From NCBI RefSeq assembly GCF_001279725.1, contig NZ_LGDE01000469.1, forward strand, positions 62,001 through 126,000: 64,000 nucleotides of DNA, given 5' to 3'. Below the pieces are notes generated by a model that did not search any database, was not told the origin of the DNA, and saw only the letters and a list, made by a program, of their open reading frames with translations. The DNA is from Streptomyces sp. WM4235. GTDB taxonomy: Bacteria > Actinomycetota > Actinomycetes > Streptomycetales > Streptomycetaceae. The position numbers were made by a program, and so were the translations under genes. This document shows, piece by piece, positions 35,156 to 44,920 of the stretch. The first letter of the stretch is position 1; each line of letters opens with the position of its first letter.

Positions 35156-36220
35156 GTGAGCGCCAACGACCGCCCCAAGGGCCAGCCGAGTCAGACGTAC
35201 GATTCCGCCTTCCTGAAGGCGTGCCGGCGGGAGCCGGTTCCGCACACCCCGGTGTGGTTCATGAGGCAGGCGGGACGCTCACTCCCGGAGTACCGCAAGC
35301 TGCGCGAGGGCACGCAGATGCTGGAGTCCTGCATGCGGCCCGACCTGGTCACCGAGATCACCATGCAGCCCGTGCGGCGGCACGGCGTGGACGCCGCGAT
35401 CTTCTTCTCCGACATCGTGGTCCCCCTCAAGGCGATCGGCGTCGACCTCGACATCAAGCCGGGCATCGGCCCCGTCGTGGCCCAGCCGATCCGCCGCCGC
35501 GAGGACCTCGCACAGCTGCGCGACCTCACTCCGGAGGACGTCTCGTACGTCACCGAGGCGATCGGCATGCTCACGGGTGAATTGGGCTCCACGCCGTTGA
35601 TCGGCTTCGCCGGCGCGCCTTTCACCCTCGCGAGCTACCTCGTCGAGGGCGGCCCCTCGAAGAACCACGAGCACACCAAGGCCCTCATGTACGGGGACCC
35701 GCAGCTCTGGGCCGACCTGCTGGACCGCCTCGCCGAGATCACCTCGGCCTTCCTCAAGGTCCAGATCGAGGCCGGTGCCTCGGCGATCCAGCTCTTCGAC
35801 TCCTGGGTCGGCGCGCTCGCCCCCGCGGACTACCGCCGCTCGGTGATGCCGGCGTCGGCGAAGGTCCTGGAATCCGTGGCCTCGTACGGCGTCCCGCGCA
35901 TCCACTTCGGCGTGGGCACGGGCGAGCTGCTCGGCCTGATGGGCGAGGCCGGCGCGGACGTCATGGGCGTCGACTACCGGGTCCCGCTCGACGAGGCCGT
36001 GCGCCGCGTCGGCCCCGGCAAGGCGCTCCAGGGCAACCTGGACCCGGCGGTCCTCTTCTCCACCACGGAGGCCGTGGAGGCCAAGACCCGCGAGGTCCTG
36101 GACGCCGCCGCCGGCCTGGAGGGCCACATCTTCAACCTCGGTCACGGCGTCCTGCCGACCACCGACCCCGACGCCCTGACCCGCCTGGTGGAGCACGTCC
36201 ACACCAGCACCCGGCGCTGA
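35156..36220 (+). CDS. hemE: uroporphyrinogen decarboxylase
   Basis: The 354-residue enzyme decarboxylates the four acetate side chains of uroporphyrinogen III to give coproporphyrinogen III. Family signatures are [16 protein letters not shown] (about 23-38, with the substrate-binding Arg residues), [17 protein letters not shown] (catalytic Asp), [21 protein letters not shown] and [14 protein letters not shown]. The GTG at 35156 gives a protein of normal length; the upstream frame to 35063 is promoter DNA. With cgoX and chdC downstream it supplies the coproporphyrin-dependent heme route. Confidence 0.96.
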   Translation: MSANDRPKGQPSQTYDSAFLKACRREPVPHTPVWFMRQAGRSLPEYRKLREGTQMLESCMRPDLVTEITMQPVRRHGVDAAIFFSDIVVPLKAIGVDLDIKPGIGPVVAQPIRRREDLAQLRDLTPEDVSYVTEAIGMLTGELGSTPLIGFAGAPFTLASYLVEGGPSKNHEHTKALMYGDPQLWADLLDRLAEITSAFLKVQIEAGASAIQLFDSWVGALAPADYRRSVMPASAKVLESVASYGVPRIHFGVGTGELLGLMGEAGADVMGVDYRVPLDEAVRRVGPGKALQGNLDPAVLFSTTEAVEAKTREVLDAAAGLEGHIFNLGHGVLPTTDPDALTRLVEHVHTSTRR

Positions 36221-36263
36221 CGCGGAGCCCTTCACCGGGCCGCGTCGCCATCGAGTGACCACA

Positions 36264-36296
36264 GGAGCCCCGCCCGTCGACGACGGGCGGGGCTCC
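36264..36296. terminator. bidirectional terminator between hemE and the disulfide-reductase-like gene
   Basis: GGAGCCCCGCCCGTCG (36264-36279) is perfectly complementary to 36281-36296. It lies between two convergent genes, 44 nt after hemE and 15 nt from the other stop. Confidence 0.85.
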
Positions 36297-36310
36297 AGTG
36301 CGTGGCGGGG

Positions 36311-37693
36311 TCAGACGCCGGCCGAGCGGACCGCGGTGACCGCCTTGCGGGCCGCCACCAGGATCGGGTCCCAGACCGGGGAGAACGGCGGCGCGTAGCC
36401 CAGGTCCAGCGAGACGACCTGGTCCACCGTCATGCCGGCCGTGAGGGCCACGGCCGCGATGTCGACGCGCTTCGCGGCGCCGGCCCCGCCCACGATCTGG
36501 ACGCCCAGCAGCCGGCCCGTGCGGCGCTCCGCCAGCATCTTCACCGTCATCTCGGTCGCGCCCGGGTAGTAGCCCGCCGTGTTCGTCGAGCGGATCGTCG
36601 CCGTCACGAAGCGCAGGCCCGCCTCCCGCGCGTCGCGTTCGCGCAGCCCCGTGCGGGCGATCTCCAGATCGCACACCTTGCTCACCGCGGTGCCGACCAC
36701 TCCCGGGAAGGTCGCGTAACCGCCCCCCACGTTCGAGCCGATGACCTGGCCGTGCTTGTTGGCGTGCGTGCCCAGGGGGATGTGCCGCGGGCGGCCCGCC
36801 ACCAGGTCCAGGACCTCCACGCAGTCGCCGCCCGCCCAGATGTCCTCGTGGCCCCGGACCCGCATCGAGAGGTCCGTCAACAGCCCGCCCGAGTCGCCCA
36901 GGGGAAGACCCGCCGCGCGGGCCAGGGCCGTCCGGGGCTCCACGCCCATGCCCAGCACCACCACGTCGGCCGGGTACTCGTCCCCCGCCGCCGTGGCCAC
37001 CGCGCACGCGCGGCCGTCCTCGTCCGTGAGGATCCTCGTCACCTCGGCGCGGGACACCGTACGGATGCCCATGCCGTTCATCGCCGTGTGGACGAGGCCG
37101 CCCATGTCCGGGTCCAAGGTGGCCATCGGCTGCTCGCCCCGGTGCAGGACGGTGACCTCGAAGCCCCGGCCGACCAGCGCCTCCGCCATCTCCACGCCGA
37201 TGTAGCCCGCGCCGACCACGACCGCCCTGCGGCCCTGCGTGCGCTCGAGTCCGTCCATCAGGCGCTGCCCGTCGTCCAGGGACTGGACCCCGTGGACCCC
37301 GTGCGCGCCGATGCCGGGCAGCCGGGGGCGGATCGGGCGGGCGCCCGTCGCCAGGACGAGCTTGTCGTACGCCGTCCAGGACTCGACGCCCGAATCCAGG
37401 TCCCGGGCGCGGACGCGCCGGCCCACGAGATCCAGCTCCACGACCTCGTTCCGGATGCGCAGGTCGATGTCCCGGGCGCGGTGCTCCTCGGGCGTGCGGG
37501 CGATCAGCTCGTCCCGGCCGGCGACCTGCCCGCCGATCCAGTACGGGATCCCGCACGCGGAGTACGAGGTGAAGTGCCCCCGCTCGAAAGCGGTGATCTC
37601 CAGCTCCGCCGGGCCCTTCAGCCGCCGGGCCTGTGACGCGGCGGACATGCCCGCCGCGTCACCGCCGATCACCACCAGTCGTTCCGCCGCCAT
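36311..37693 (-). CDS. FAD-dependent pyridine nucleotide-disulfide oxidoreductase (CoA-disulfide reductase-like)
   Basis: The 460-residue protein has the two dinucleotide-binding folds of the class: VVIGGDAAGMSAASQARR at the N-terminus for FAD and VVVGAGYIGVEMAEALVGRG (about 150-169) for NAD(P)H. A single active-site cysteine in TSYSACGIPYWIGG (near residue 47) and the absence of a CxxxxC pair point to the CoA-disulfide reductase / NADH oxidase branch. IWAGGDCVEV and the C-terminal dimerisation domain (GYYPGATEMTVKML) are present. The ATG at 37693 follows GGAGGA at 11 nt; a GTG 9 nt upstream is possible. The true electron acceptor cannot be told from sequence. Confidence 0.87.
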   Translation of the reverse strand: MAAERLVVIGGDAAGMSAASQARRLKGPAELEITAFERGHFTSYSACGIPYWIGGQVAGRDELIARTPEEHRARDIDLRIRNEVVELDLVGRRVRARDLDSGVESWTAYDKLVLATGARPIRPRLPGIGAHGVHGVQSLDDGQRLMDGLERTQGRRAVVVGAGYIGVEMAEALVGRGFEVTVLHRGEQPMATLDPDMGGLVHTAMNGMGIRTVSRAEVTRILTDEDGRACAVATAAGDEYPADVVVLGMGVEPRTALARAAGLPLGDSGGLLTDLSMRVRGHEDIWAGGDCVEVLDLVAGRPRHIPLGTHANKHGQVIGSNVGGGYATFPGVVGTAVSKVCDLEIARTGLRERDAREAGLRFVTATIRSTNTAGYYPGATEMTVKMLAERRTGRLLGVQIVGGAGAAKRVDIAAVALTAGMTVDQVVSLDLGYAPPFSPVWDPILVAARKAVTAVRSAGV

Positions 37694-37766
37694 CGTCCGC
37701 ACCGTCCTCCACCGCCGCCGTCAGGTGGGGGACACGCTACGGGCCCTCGCCCGAAAGGGTGTTCCC

Positions 37767-38798
37767 TCAGCGGTCGGAGTCGGTCCCGGCGTCGGAGTCG
37801 GCCGTCTCGGGGGAGTCCGCGGCCCGCGACTGCTGCGCCGGCACCGTCACCCACTTGCGGGTCAGACCCGTCCTCGGCGTCGCCGGACGGAACCGGCGGT
37901 ACACCCGGACGCCCACCGCCACCAGCGCCGCCGCCAGCGCGAACGGCAGCACGGCGCCCACGGCCAGGGCCAGGTACCGCACCAGGGTCGTGAAGACGTC
38001 CCAGCCGCCGCGCAGCGCGTCCATGAACGCCGGCTCGTCCTTCTCCTTCTTCTCGGGGGCCGCCCGCTTCGGGGCCGGCTCCGAGACCTCCAGGGTGATC
38101 GTGCCGAGCGCGGTCTGGTCCTTCAGCGCCGTCTGCTGGGCCAGCAGCGACTCCAGGTCGGACTGACGCCGGCTCAACTCGCTCTCCAGCATGACCACGT
38201 CGGAGAGCGCCGAGGCCTTGTCCATCATCTCCCGCACCCGCGCCACACTGGCCTGCTGCGACCGGACCCGGCTGTCGACGTCCGCGACCTTCTCCGTCAC
38301 GTCCTGCGCCTCGACCTTGCGGTTCAACAGCTTCCCGCCGCCCTCCAGCGCGCCCAGGACGGAGTCGAAGCGCTCGCCCGGCACCCGCAGGGTCACCGTC
38401 GAGGTCATCCGGCCGTCGTCGTCGCGCCGGGTGGACTCGTTGCCGACGTACCCGCCCGCGTTCTCGGCCGCCGTACGGGCGGCGGAGAGCGCCTTCTGCG
38501 CGTTCGTCGTCTCGATCGCCAGGGTCGCCGTACGGATGATGTGCGGGCGGACCGTCACCGGCTTCTGACCCGCGTCCGCCCCCGCCGAGGGGGCCGCCGC
38601 CCCGGGCTTGCCCTGGGCCGCGCCCTGCTGCGGGGCGGCCTCGCGCGGTCCGACCGCGGCCTTGTCGGCGGACGACGAACGGGCCTCGTCGCCGGAGGAG
38701 GCCGAGCAGCCGGTGAGCGCGAGGGCCCCGGCCAGGGAGAGGGCGGCCAGGGCCGCCGCCGTGCGGTTTCCGTGGGTGGTCCCGCGTGTGGTGCCCAT
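37767..38798 (-). CDS. DUF4349 lipoprotein
   Basis: The 343-residue protein has a lipoprotein signal with lipobox ALTGC (Cys at about 31), an Ala/Pro/Ser-rich linker and a DUF4349 domain (RPHIIRTATLAIETTNAQKALSAARTAAENAGGYVGNES at about 84-122). A long coiled-coil stretch (about 170-245, EKVADVDSRVRSQQASVARVREMMDKA) follows, then a C-terminal membrane helix (about 275-300) and a cytoplasmic tail. It is thus anchored at both ends outside the membrane. Function of the domain is unknown. Only a weak GGGGG ribosome site precedes the ATG. Confidence 0.82.
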   Translation of the reverse strand: MGTTRGTTHGNRTAAALAALSLAGALALTGCSASSGDEARSSSADKAAVGPREAAPQQGAAQGKPGAAAPSAGADAGQKPVTVRPHIIRTATLAIETTNAQKALSAARTAAENAGGYVGNESTRRDDDGRMTSTVTLRVPGERFDSVLGALEGGGKLLNRKVEAQDVTEKVADVDSRVRSQQASVARVREMMDKASALSDVVMLESELSRRQSDLESLLAQQTALKDQTALGTITLEVSEPAPKRAAPEKKEKDEPAFMDALRGGWDVFTTLVRYLALAVGAVLPFALAAALVAVGVRVYRRFRPATPRTGLTRKWVTVPAQQSRAADSPETADSDAGTDSDR

Positions 38799-38936
38799 CA
38801 GTGATACCCCCGAGGTTCGGCCGTCGTTGCCCGTTCGACGTCCAGGGTCCGGTCGCGGGTTTCGCTTCCGCGGTCCCGAGGTGATCCCGATGCGGTCACG
38901 GTCCGGCCTCGTTGATCGATCTGAGACGATGTGTCC

Positions 38937-40415
38937 ATGCACGAAGCGGACACGCGTACGGATCGACCGGCCCCCACCGGTCACGTCGTCGTCATCGGCG
39001 GCGGTATCGCGGGCCTCGCGGCCGCCCACCGACTCCTCGCCGACGGGCTCCGCGTCACCCTCCTGGAAGCCGGGCCGCGCCTCGGCGGCAAACTGCGCGC
39101 CGGTGAACTCGCGGGCCTGCCCGTCGACCTCGGCGCCGAATCGGTGCTCGCCCGCCGCCCCGAGGCGGTCGCCCTCGCCCAGGCCGTCGGGCTCGGGGAC
39201 GCCCTCCAGCCGCCCGCCACCGCCACCGCCCACCTGTGGACCCGGGGCGCGCTGCGCCCCATGCCGCGCGGCCACGTCATGGGCGTGCCCGGCGACGTGG
39301 GCCCGCTCGCCGCCTCCGGTGTGCTGTCCGCCGAGGGCCTGGCCCGGATCGAGGCCGAACACGCGCTGCCGCCCGCCGAGATCGGCGAGGACGTCGCCGT
39401 CGGCGAGTACGTCGCCGCACGGCTGGGCCGCGAGGTCGTCGACCGTCTGGTGGAACCGCTGCTGGGCGGTGTCTACGCGGGCGACGCCTACCGCATCTCG
39501 ATGCGCGCCGCCGTCCCCCAGCTCTTCGAGGCGGCCCGCGCCCACGCGCTGCTCGGCGACGGGGTACGGGAGATCCAGCGCCGGGCGGCGGCACAACCCG
39601 GCCCCGCCGGGCCGGTCTTCGCCGGCATCGCCGGCGGCATCGGGCGGCTCCCGCTCGCCGTGGCCGACGCGTGCCGCGCCGCCGGGGCGCGGATCTCGTC
39701 CGACACCCCCGTGCGCGAGATCGTCCGTACGGCCGAAGGCTGGCGGGTGATCGCCGGATCCGAGGTCATCGAGGCCGACGGGGTGGTCCTGGCCGTCCCG
39801 GCCGGGGCCGCGGCCCGGCTGCTCGACGACCTCGCGCCCACCGCGGCCGTCGAACTGCGCGACGTCGAGTACGCCTCGATGGCCCTGGTCACCATGGCCT
39901 TCCGGCGTTCCGACCTGCCCGCCGCCATCGCCGACGGTGGTGCCAGCGGATTCCTCGTACCGCCCGTGGACGGCCGGACCATCAAGGCGTCCACCTTCTC
40001 ATCCAACAAGTGGGCGTGGGCCGGGGCCGACCCCGACCTGTTCCTGCTGCGGACCTCCGTGGGCCGGCACGGCGACGAGGGCGTCCTGACGCGCGACGAC
40101 GCCGACCTGGTCGAGATCTCACTGGGGGACCTCGGCGCCGCCGTGGGCCTCGCGGCCCGGCCCGTCGCCTCCACCGTCACCCGCTGGAACGCGGGACTGC
40201 CGCAGTACCCGGTGGGCCACCTCGACCGCGTCGCCCGGATCCGGGCCGCCGTCGGCGCCCTGCCGGGCCTCGCGGTGTGCGGAGCACTGTACGACGGGGT
40301 CGGCGTCCCGGCCTGTGTCGCGAGCGCCGGCAAGGCCGCGGACACGGTGCTCGCGGGACTTCGAACGCGTTCGGGACCCCTGGCCACGACCACTGATCAG
40401 CACACGGGACAATAG
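38937..40415 (+). CDS. cgoX: coproporphyrinogen III oxidase (CgoX; formerly protoporphyrinogen oxidase HemY/HemG)
   Basis: The 492-residue flavoprotein starts with the FAD motif [22 protein letters not shown] followed by [28 protein letters not shown]. Later features are [30 protein letters not shown] and [12 protein letters not shown], typical of the HemY group. In Actinobacteria and Firmicutes this enzyme oxidises coproporphyrinogen III to coproporphyrin III. The ATG at 38937 lies 6 nt after GACGAT, so it may be leaderless; a GTG at 38931 would add two residues. chdC follows 4 nt after the stop. Confidence 0.93.
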   Translation: MHEADTRTDRPAPTGHVVVIGGGIAGLAAAHRLLADGLRVTLLEAGPRLGGKLRAGELAGLPVDLGAESVLARRPEAVALAQAVGLGDALQPPATATAHLWTRGALRPMPRGHVMGVPGDVGPLAASGVLSAEGLARIEAEHALPPAEIGEDVAVGEYVAARLGREVVDRLVEPLLGGVYAGDAYRISMRAAVPQLFEAARAHALLGDGVREIQRRAAAQPGPAGPVFAGIAGGIGRLPLAVADACRAAGARISSDTPVREIVRTAEGWRVIAGSEVIEADGVVLAVPAGAAARLLDDLAPTAAVELRDVEYASMALVTMAFRRSDLPAAIADGGASGFLVPPVDGRTIKASTFSSNKWAWAGADPDLFLLRTSVGRHGDEGVLTRDDADLVEISLGDLGAAVGLAARPVASTVTRWNAGLPQYPVGHLDRVARIRAAVGALPGLAVCGALYDGVGVPACVASAGKAADTVLAGLRTRSGPLATTTDQHTGQ

Positions 40416-40419
40416 GCAC

Positions 40420-41133
40420 ATGACTGCACCAGAGAAGATTCCCAACGCGGGGAAGAAGGCGAAGGACCTGAACGAGGTCATTCGCTACACCCTGTGGTCC
40501 GTCTTCAAGCTGAAGGACGTCCTGCCCGAGAACCGCGCCGGCTTCGCCGACGAGGTCCAGGAACTGTTCGACCAGCTGGCCGCCAAGGACATCACCGTCC
40601 GCGGCACCTATGACGTCTCCGGCCTGCGCGCCGACGCGGACGTCATGATCTGGTGGCACGCGGAGACCTCCGACGAGCTGCAGACCGCCTACAACCTGTT
40701 CCGCCGCACCCGGCTGGGCCGCGCCCTGGAGCCGGTCTGGTCGAACATGGCCCTGCACCGCCCGGCCGAGTTCAACAAGTCGCACATCCCGGCCTTCCTG
40801 GCCGACGAGAACCCGCGCGACTACGTCAGCGTGTACCCGTTCGTGCGCTCGTACGACTGGTACCTCCTGCCCGACGAGGACCGTCGCCGCATGCTCAAGG
40901 ACCACGGCATGATGGCGCGCGGCTACCCCGACGTGCGTGCCAACACCGTCGCGTCCTTCTCCCTGGGCGACTACGAGTGGATGCTGGCCTTCGAGGCCGA
41001 CGAGCTGTACCGCATCGTCGACCTCATGCGTCACCTGCGTGCCTCCGAGGCCCGCATGCACGTCCGTGAGGAAGTCCCCTTCTACACCGGACGCCGCAAG
41101 TCCGTCGCCGATCTGGTGGCCGGACTCGCCTGA
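40420..41133 (+). CDS. chdC: coproheme decarboxylase (ChdC/HemQ, chlorite-dismutase-like fold)
   Basis: The 237-residue protein belongs to the chlorite-dismutase-like family and decarboxylates coproheme to heme b, the last step of the coproporphyrin-dependent route. By alignment in memory with Corynebacterium ChdC, the catalytic Tyr is Tyr139 ([12 protein letters not shown]), the distal His is His122 (FNKSH) and the proximal heme ligand is His162 ([15 protein letters not shown]). The ATG lies 4 nt after the cgoX stop with GACAAT 6 nt upstream, so it may also have its own leaderless promoter. Confidence 0.94.
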   Translation: MTAPEKIPNAGKKAKDLNEVIRYTLWSVFKLKDVLPENRAGFADEVQELFDQLAAKDITVRGTYDVSGLRADADVMIWWHAETSDELQTAYNLFRRTRLGRALEPVWSNMALHRPAEFNKSHIPAFLADENPRDYVSVYPFVRSYDWYLLPDEDRRRMLKDHGMMARGYPDVRANTVASFSLGDYEWMLAFEADELYRIVDLMRHLRASEARMHVREEVPFYTGRRKSVADLVAGLA

Positions 41134-41154
41134 GACCTCCCCTGGGGGGAAGGA

Positions 41155-41195
41155 ACCGGAGGAGCGCACCCCTGACACAGGGGCGGGCCTCCGGT
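41155..41195 (+). terminator. hairpin terminator after chdC
   Basis: ACCGGAGG (41155-41162) pairs with CCTCCGGT (41188-41195), with an inner CCCC/GGGG pair. It lies 22 nt past chdC. The remainder of the 321-nt convergent gap (41196-41454) shows no gene or site I can support. Confidence 0.7.
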
Positions 41196-41454
41196 GGATC
41201 GGGAGGCCCTGCCCCCGAAACGACGCAGCCGGAGATCCGCCCGGAAGTTCAGACGACAGGCGGCAGCAGGGCCCTGGGAGCATTCCCCGGGGCGCGTGTT
41301 GCCCCGTCGTCCAGCGACACCGGTGCGGGCTCCGGATGCGGCGCGCACGTCAGATGCCGCCCGCCGGTGTCACCCCTCACCCCTCGGCAAGTACCGCGCC
41401 ACATGGGCGTCGACGCAGTCGTTGCCGCAGGGGGGTGCGGAGTCGATCGGCTCG

Positions 41455-42549
41455 TCAGGAGCTGCTGGAGCAACTGGACCCGGACGAGCTGCTGCAACTG
41501 GAACTCGACGAGGAACAGCTCGAACTCGACGACGAGCAGCTCGAACCCGACGAGGAACAGCTCGAACCGCCCCCGCCCCCGCCGCAGCCGGACCCGGAGG
41601 ATCCGCAGCCGGACCCGCCGCCGGAGCAACTCGCCCCGCCGCCGCCACAACCCGACCCGGATCCGGAGGATCCACAGCCCGAGGTGCCGGTGGCGCTGCT
41701 CGCGCACCACACGAGGACGGGCAGTACGTCGTCCCCCGACCCGGACGAGGAGCGCGACCGGTGCGGGCCCGTCCCGGCCCGGGACTGGGCGGCGGCCAGG
41801 CGGGTGCCGCGGGCCGCCGGCACCAGTTGTTGGCGCAGGAACGGGTCGCGCAGGCCCCGCAGCCCGAACAGGGCGGTCTGGACGTGCGGGGTGTGGTCGT
41901 TGAGGTAGTGGGCCCGGAACTCGCCGAGCGCGGCCTGCCCCGAGGGGGTGATCCGCCGTCCGGCCCGCTTGGCCGCCACGCCACCGACCACGATCCCGCC
42001 CACCAGGGCCGGGAACACCAGCACGATGAACGGCACCTGAGGGCCGGTCGCCAGGGCCCAGGAGACGATGGTGAGGGGCAGCGACAGCACCAGCAGCAGG
42101 CCGCACACCGCGGCCTGAACGGTGCCCCGGCGTCGCCAGGTGCGTCCCGTACCGGGTGGGGAGAGGAGCCCCCGGTGGGCCAGGGCGTCCCCGATCTCCT
42201 GCACGGCCGGGTCCGACATGGCGGCGTACCGCACCTGGTACAGCCATCCGGACGGAGCCAGCCGCAGCGCCAGCAGGACCGCGCGCTCGGCGGCGTCGTT
42301 GGCGCGGGCGCCGGGCCGGGCTTGGACGATGCCCGGCCCGCCGACGACCAGACGGCCGTCGCCGAGCAGCGAGACGAGGGCGCTGTCCACGACCGCGCCG
42401 GGCCCGCCCGCCATGAACGCGGCCTCCGACAGGTCGTGCAGTCGCTCGGACGGAGCCGTCGCCGGGGGCCTTGAGGCCCGCAGCCCCCGCAGGAGCAGGA
42501 CGGTGGAGACGATGACGCCGATCCAGACGGCGAGGGCGAGGATGTTCAC
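41455..42549 (-). CDS. TIGR04222-type membrane protein with periodic cysteine Gly/Ser tail; putative MNIO substrate
   Basis: The 364-residue protein has a helix at about 1-20, a TIGR04222-like region (about 35-135, [28 protein letters not shown]), two more helices (145-168, 171-193) and a tail from about 280 made almost only of Gly, Ser and Cys. Eleven tail cysteines lie at 282, 292, 301, 308, 315, 322, 331, 338, 345, 352 and 360, mostly seven residues apart. Basic residues after helices 1 and 3 put the tail in the cytoplasm. The GTG start overlaps the MNIO gene stop by 4 nt. I recall the TIGR04222 description noting such (GC[S/G])n-like tails. That the tail is modified by the upstream enzyme is inference. 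Confidence 0.85.
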   Translation of the reverse strand: MNILALAVWIGVIVSTVLLLRGLRASRPPATAPSERLHDLSEAAFMAGGPGAVVDSALVSLLGDGRLVVGGPGIVQARPGARANDAAERAVLLALRLAPSGWLYQVRYAAMSDPAVQEIGDALAHRGLLSPPGTGRTWRRRGTVQAAVCGLLLVLSLPLTIVSWALATGPQVPFIVLVFPALVGGIVVGGVAAKRAGRRITPSGQAALGEFRAHYLNDHTPHVQTALFGLRGLRDPFLRQQLVPAARGTRLAAAQSRAGTGPHRSRSSSGSGDDVLPVLVWCASSATGTSGCGSSGSGSGCGGGGASCSGGGSGCGSSGSGCGGGGGGSSCSSSGSSCSSSSSSCSSSSSSCSSSSGSSCSSSS

Positions 42550-43841
42550 GCGGCTCTCCCCACCAGGTTCCGTGCCCAGCGCACGATGCGCAGCGGCGGC
42601 CGTGCCCCGGCCCGGTCCCGCCACCAGAGGGTCAGCCGACGGCGGGCGGCCGGGTCGGCGGGAAGGTCCTGGATCAGCAGGTGTTCGGCGAAGTCCAGGG
42701 CGTCCCGGCGGTACCCGTCCGTCATGGGGCGGTGGCGCGCGTACCCGAGGAAGGCGGTGCGGTACGCCTCCTCCCCGCCCAGGATCGCGGGCAGTTCGGG
42801 CGCCACGTTCGCCACGACCGAGGCCCGCTTGGCGGCCAGTGCCCGCGCCTGCACCCGGATCCGCTGCCGGTCGAAGCCCTCGGGCACCGGCGTGCCGGCC
42901 ACCAGCGCCGACAACAGCGCGGCCTGCTGCAACCCGACCCGCGTCCGCGCCTGCTCCGGCGGCGCCGGGGTAGGCACGGGGCGGGTGGAGGGGGTGCGCG
43001 CACCGGCGGGGCGCGGCCCGGCGGGGCCGGCGTCCAGCACGGCCCGGATCGCGGCGAGTTCGCCCTCCAGTTCGCCCTCGGGCGGGAAGTCGTCGTCCCG
43101 CTCCAGCAGTACGCCGGCCGGCTCGAACCGCCGGCGGAGCTCCGCCAGCACGTCCAGCACCACCGGCGGCACGGGGTGCGCGTGCGTGTCGTGCCACACG
43201 CCGCCCCGCTCCACGCCGCCGGCGACGTGCACGTACGCCAGGGCCTCCGGCGGGATCGCGTCCAGCACCGCCGCCGGGTCCTCGCCGCGGTTCACCCGGT
43301 TCGTGTGCAGGTTCGCGACGTCGATGAGCAGCCGTACGCCGGTGCGTTCCACCAGCTCCGTCAGGAACCGGGCCTCCGTCAGCTCCTCCCCGGGCCACGA
43401 GAACAGCGCGGCGATGTTCTCCAGCGCCAGCGGCACCGGCAGCGCGTCCTGGGCGATCCGGACGTTCTCGCACAGCACGTCCAGGGCGTCGCGGGTGCGC
43501 GGCACGGGCAGCAGGTGTCCGGCCTCCAACGCGGGCGAGGAGGTGCGTACGAAGGCGATGTGCTCCGTCACCAGCGGCGCCCCCAGGGTCACCGCCCGCT
43601 CCCCGAGCGCGGCGAGCTTCCCGGCGTCGGGGCGCTCGGCTCCGCCGAGCCCCAACGAGACGCCGTGCGGGACCACGCGGACGCCCCGGTCGAGCAGCCG
43701 CCGGAGCGACGCGGGCAGATGGCCCGGGCAGATGTTCTCGGCCACCACCTCGACCCAATCCAGGCCCGGCAGCCGTTCCACCGCGTCCGCGATCTCAGGC
43801 CGCCAGCCGATGCCCACTCCCAGGTGTGCCATGGGCTTCAT
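42546..43841 (-). CDS. DUF692/MNIO multinuclear iron-dependent oxidase with extra C-terminal domain
   Basis: Residues 1-270 form the DUF692 TIM-barrel family (MbnB, TglH, ChrH, bufferin-maturing enzymes), which modify cysteines in peptides using a cluster of iron atoms. All expected ligands are visible: His59, His94, Glu141, Asp174, Asn177, His179, His205, Asp218, His220 and Glu247. After a Pro-rich linker (271-300) a helical domain (about 301-395, [42 protein letters not shown]) resembles HvfC/DUF2063-type partner proteins that present the precursor to the enzyme. The ATG follows GGGGGAC. The stop overlaps the Cys-tail gene, so both are made together. The peptide target is inferred. Confidence 0.9.
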   Translation of the reverse strand: MKPMAHLGVGIGWRPEIADAVERLPGLDWVEVVAENICPGHLPASLRRLLDRGVRVVPHGVSLGLGGAERPDAGKLAALGERAVTLGAPLVTEHIAFVRTSSPALEAGHLLPVPRTRDALDVLCENVRIAQDALPVPLALENIAALFSWPGEELTEARFLTELVERTGVRLLIDVANLHTNRVNRGEDPAAVLDAIPPEALAYVHVAGGVERGGVWHDTHAHPVPPVVLDVLAELRRRFEPAGVLLERDDDFPPEGELEGELAAIRAVLDAGPAGPRPAGARTPSTRPVPTPAPPEQARTRVGLQQAALLSALVAGTPVPEGFDRQRIRVQARALAAKRASVVANVAPELPAILGGEEAYRTAFLGYARHRPMTDGYRRDALDFAEHLLIQDLPADPAARRRLTLWWRDRAGARPPLRIVRWARNLVGRAA

Positions 43842-44015
43842 GTCCCCCGCCCCCTTTCCTCGGTCCCTCTGCCCGTGTCATGGCCCCGACGCAGTCGCGC
43901 CAATCCGCAGGAGGGGACGTTCAGAGCAACATTTGAGGTTCCCCGCGGACGGCGGGAGTCCGGATGTCGGGACGGGTGACCCGCGGCGGATGCGCCCCTG
44001 CTGCCCGGCGGGTCC

Positions 44016-44849
44016 CTACAGCCGCGCCCGCAGGGCCGGGTGGTCGGAGACCACCGTGCAGGATCCCGGCGCGATCTCGGTGAAACCGGCGTCCCGGACC
44101 ACCGGCAGCCCGCTGCCGCTCAGCTCGGCCCACCGCTCGCGCGGGGCGGTCCGTACGGCCAGCCGGAAACCGGAGTCGCGCCACGCGGCGCGTTCGGCGG
44201 GCTCCAGTTCCCACCACGCCAGCTGGGCGGCGTGCCCGGCCTGGGCCATCGCCTTGCCGGCCGACATGTCGAGGTCCGGGTTGAGCCACAGCACCGGTAC
44301 GCCGGGCGCGGCCGGGGGGACCGGTTCCGGGTCGTCCAGGTCGGTGCCCGACACCTGGAGCTTGGCCAGTTCCTTGGGCCAGCCGTCGAGCGGCACCGGC
44401 GGGAAGACGCGCACCTCGACCTCGGGCGGCGTCTGCCCGGACGCCTGCGCGGGAGCCCCCGGCGACGTTTCGACGGAGGCCTCCCCGTGTACCGTCACGC
44501 CCGGCAGGGTCCCCGCCTTGCGCCACTCCGCCCCGCGCGCCCGTCGGACCACCTTGCGGATCCGGGCGTCCTGCCAGTCCCGTACGGCCTCGGACCATTC
44601 GCCCTCGCCGTGCGCGCGTTCGTCCGTCAGCAACACCAGCACCGCGCGGGCCGCCGTCTCCAGCGCGGCGGTCCGGGCCGGCGGCGCCGCCTTCTCGATC
44701 CGCACGACCAACGGCAGCACGAACTGCCGGGCCTCGTCACGGGCGGCGTGCTCCCGCCGGAAGGGACTGTCGGCCCCGACCGCGGGCACGGGGGTGGGGG
44801 TGGGGTCCCGGAGGGTGTCCCGCGCGGCCTGGGTGTCGTCGGTGCTCAT
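44016..44849 (-). CDS. PTH2-family peptidyl-tRNA hydrolase-like protein
   Basis: The 277-residue protein ends in a PTH2-type domain: VLWLNPDLDMSAGKAMAQAGHAAQLAWW (about 188-215), similar to the MGKGKIAAQ-AHA helix that carries the catalytic residues, then VRDAGFTEIAPGSCTVVSDHP (about 250-270). Unlike classical PTH2 proteins of about 120 residues it has an N-terminal extension of about 180 residues of unknown role. CAAACT ends 7 nt before the ATG, so the transcript is probably leaderless. Enzymatic activity is plausible but unproven. Confidence 0.78.
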   Translation of the reverse strand: MSTDDTQAARDTLRDPTPTPVPAVGADSPFRREHAARDEARQFVLPLVVRIEKAAPPARTAALETAARAVLVLLTDERAHGEGEWSEAVRDWQDARIRKVVRRARGAEWRKAGTLPGVTVHGEASVETSPGAPAQASGQTPPEVEVRVFPPVPLDGWPKELAKLQVSGTDLDDPEPVPPAAPGVPVLWLNPDLDMSAGKAMAQAGHAAQLAWWELEPAERAAWRDSGFRLAVRTAPRERWAELSGSGLPVVRDAGFTEIAPGSCTVVSDHPALRARL

Positions 44850-44920
44850 CCGGCCAAGTTTGCCGGCCTCCGACTCCAGGATGATGTCGCAGGGGTCCCC
44901 GGCGGGCGAGGATCGGGCGC

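Noticed and set aside
40937..41908. Plus-strand frame reading as an acidic Glu/Leu/Pro/Gln repeat protein opposite the Cys tail
   Set aside because: It is the exact antisense of the Ser/Gly/Cys tract; no ribosome site and no coding start.
41370..41984. Alternative minus-strand frame ending in a short Cys-containing segment (PPCGNDCVDAHVARYLP)
   Set aside because: Looks protein-like at the very end, but the rest is Ala/Pro/Arg shadow and the Cys-tail frame is coupled to the MNIO gene. A frameshift would be needed to use it.
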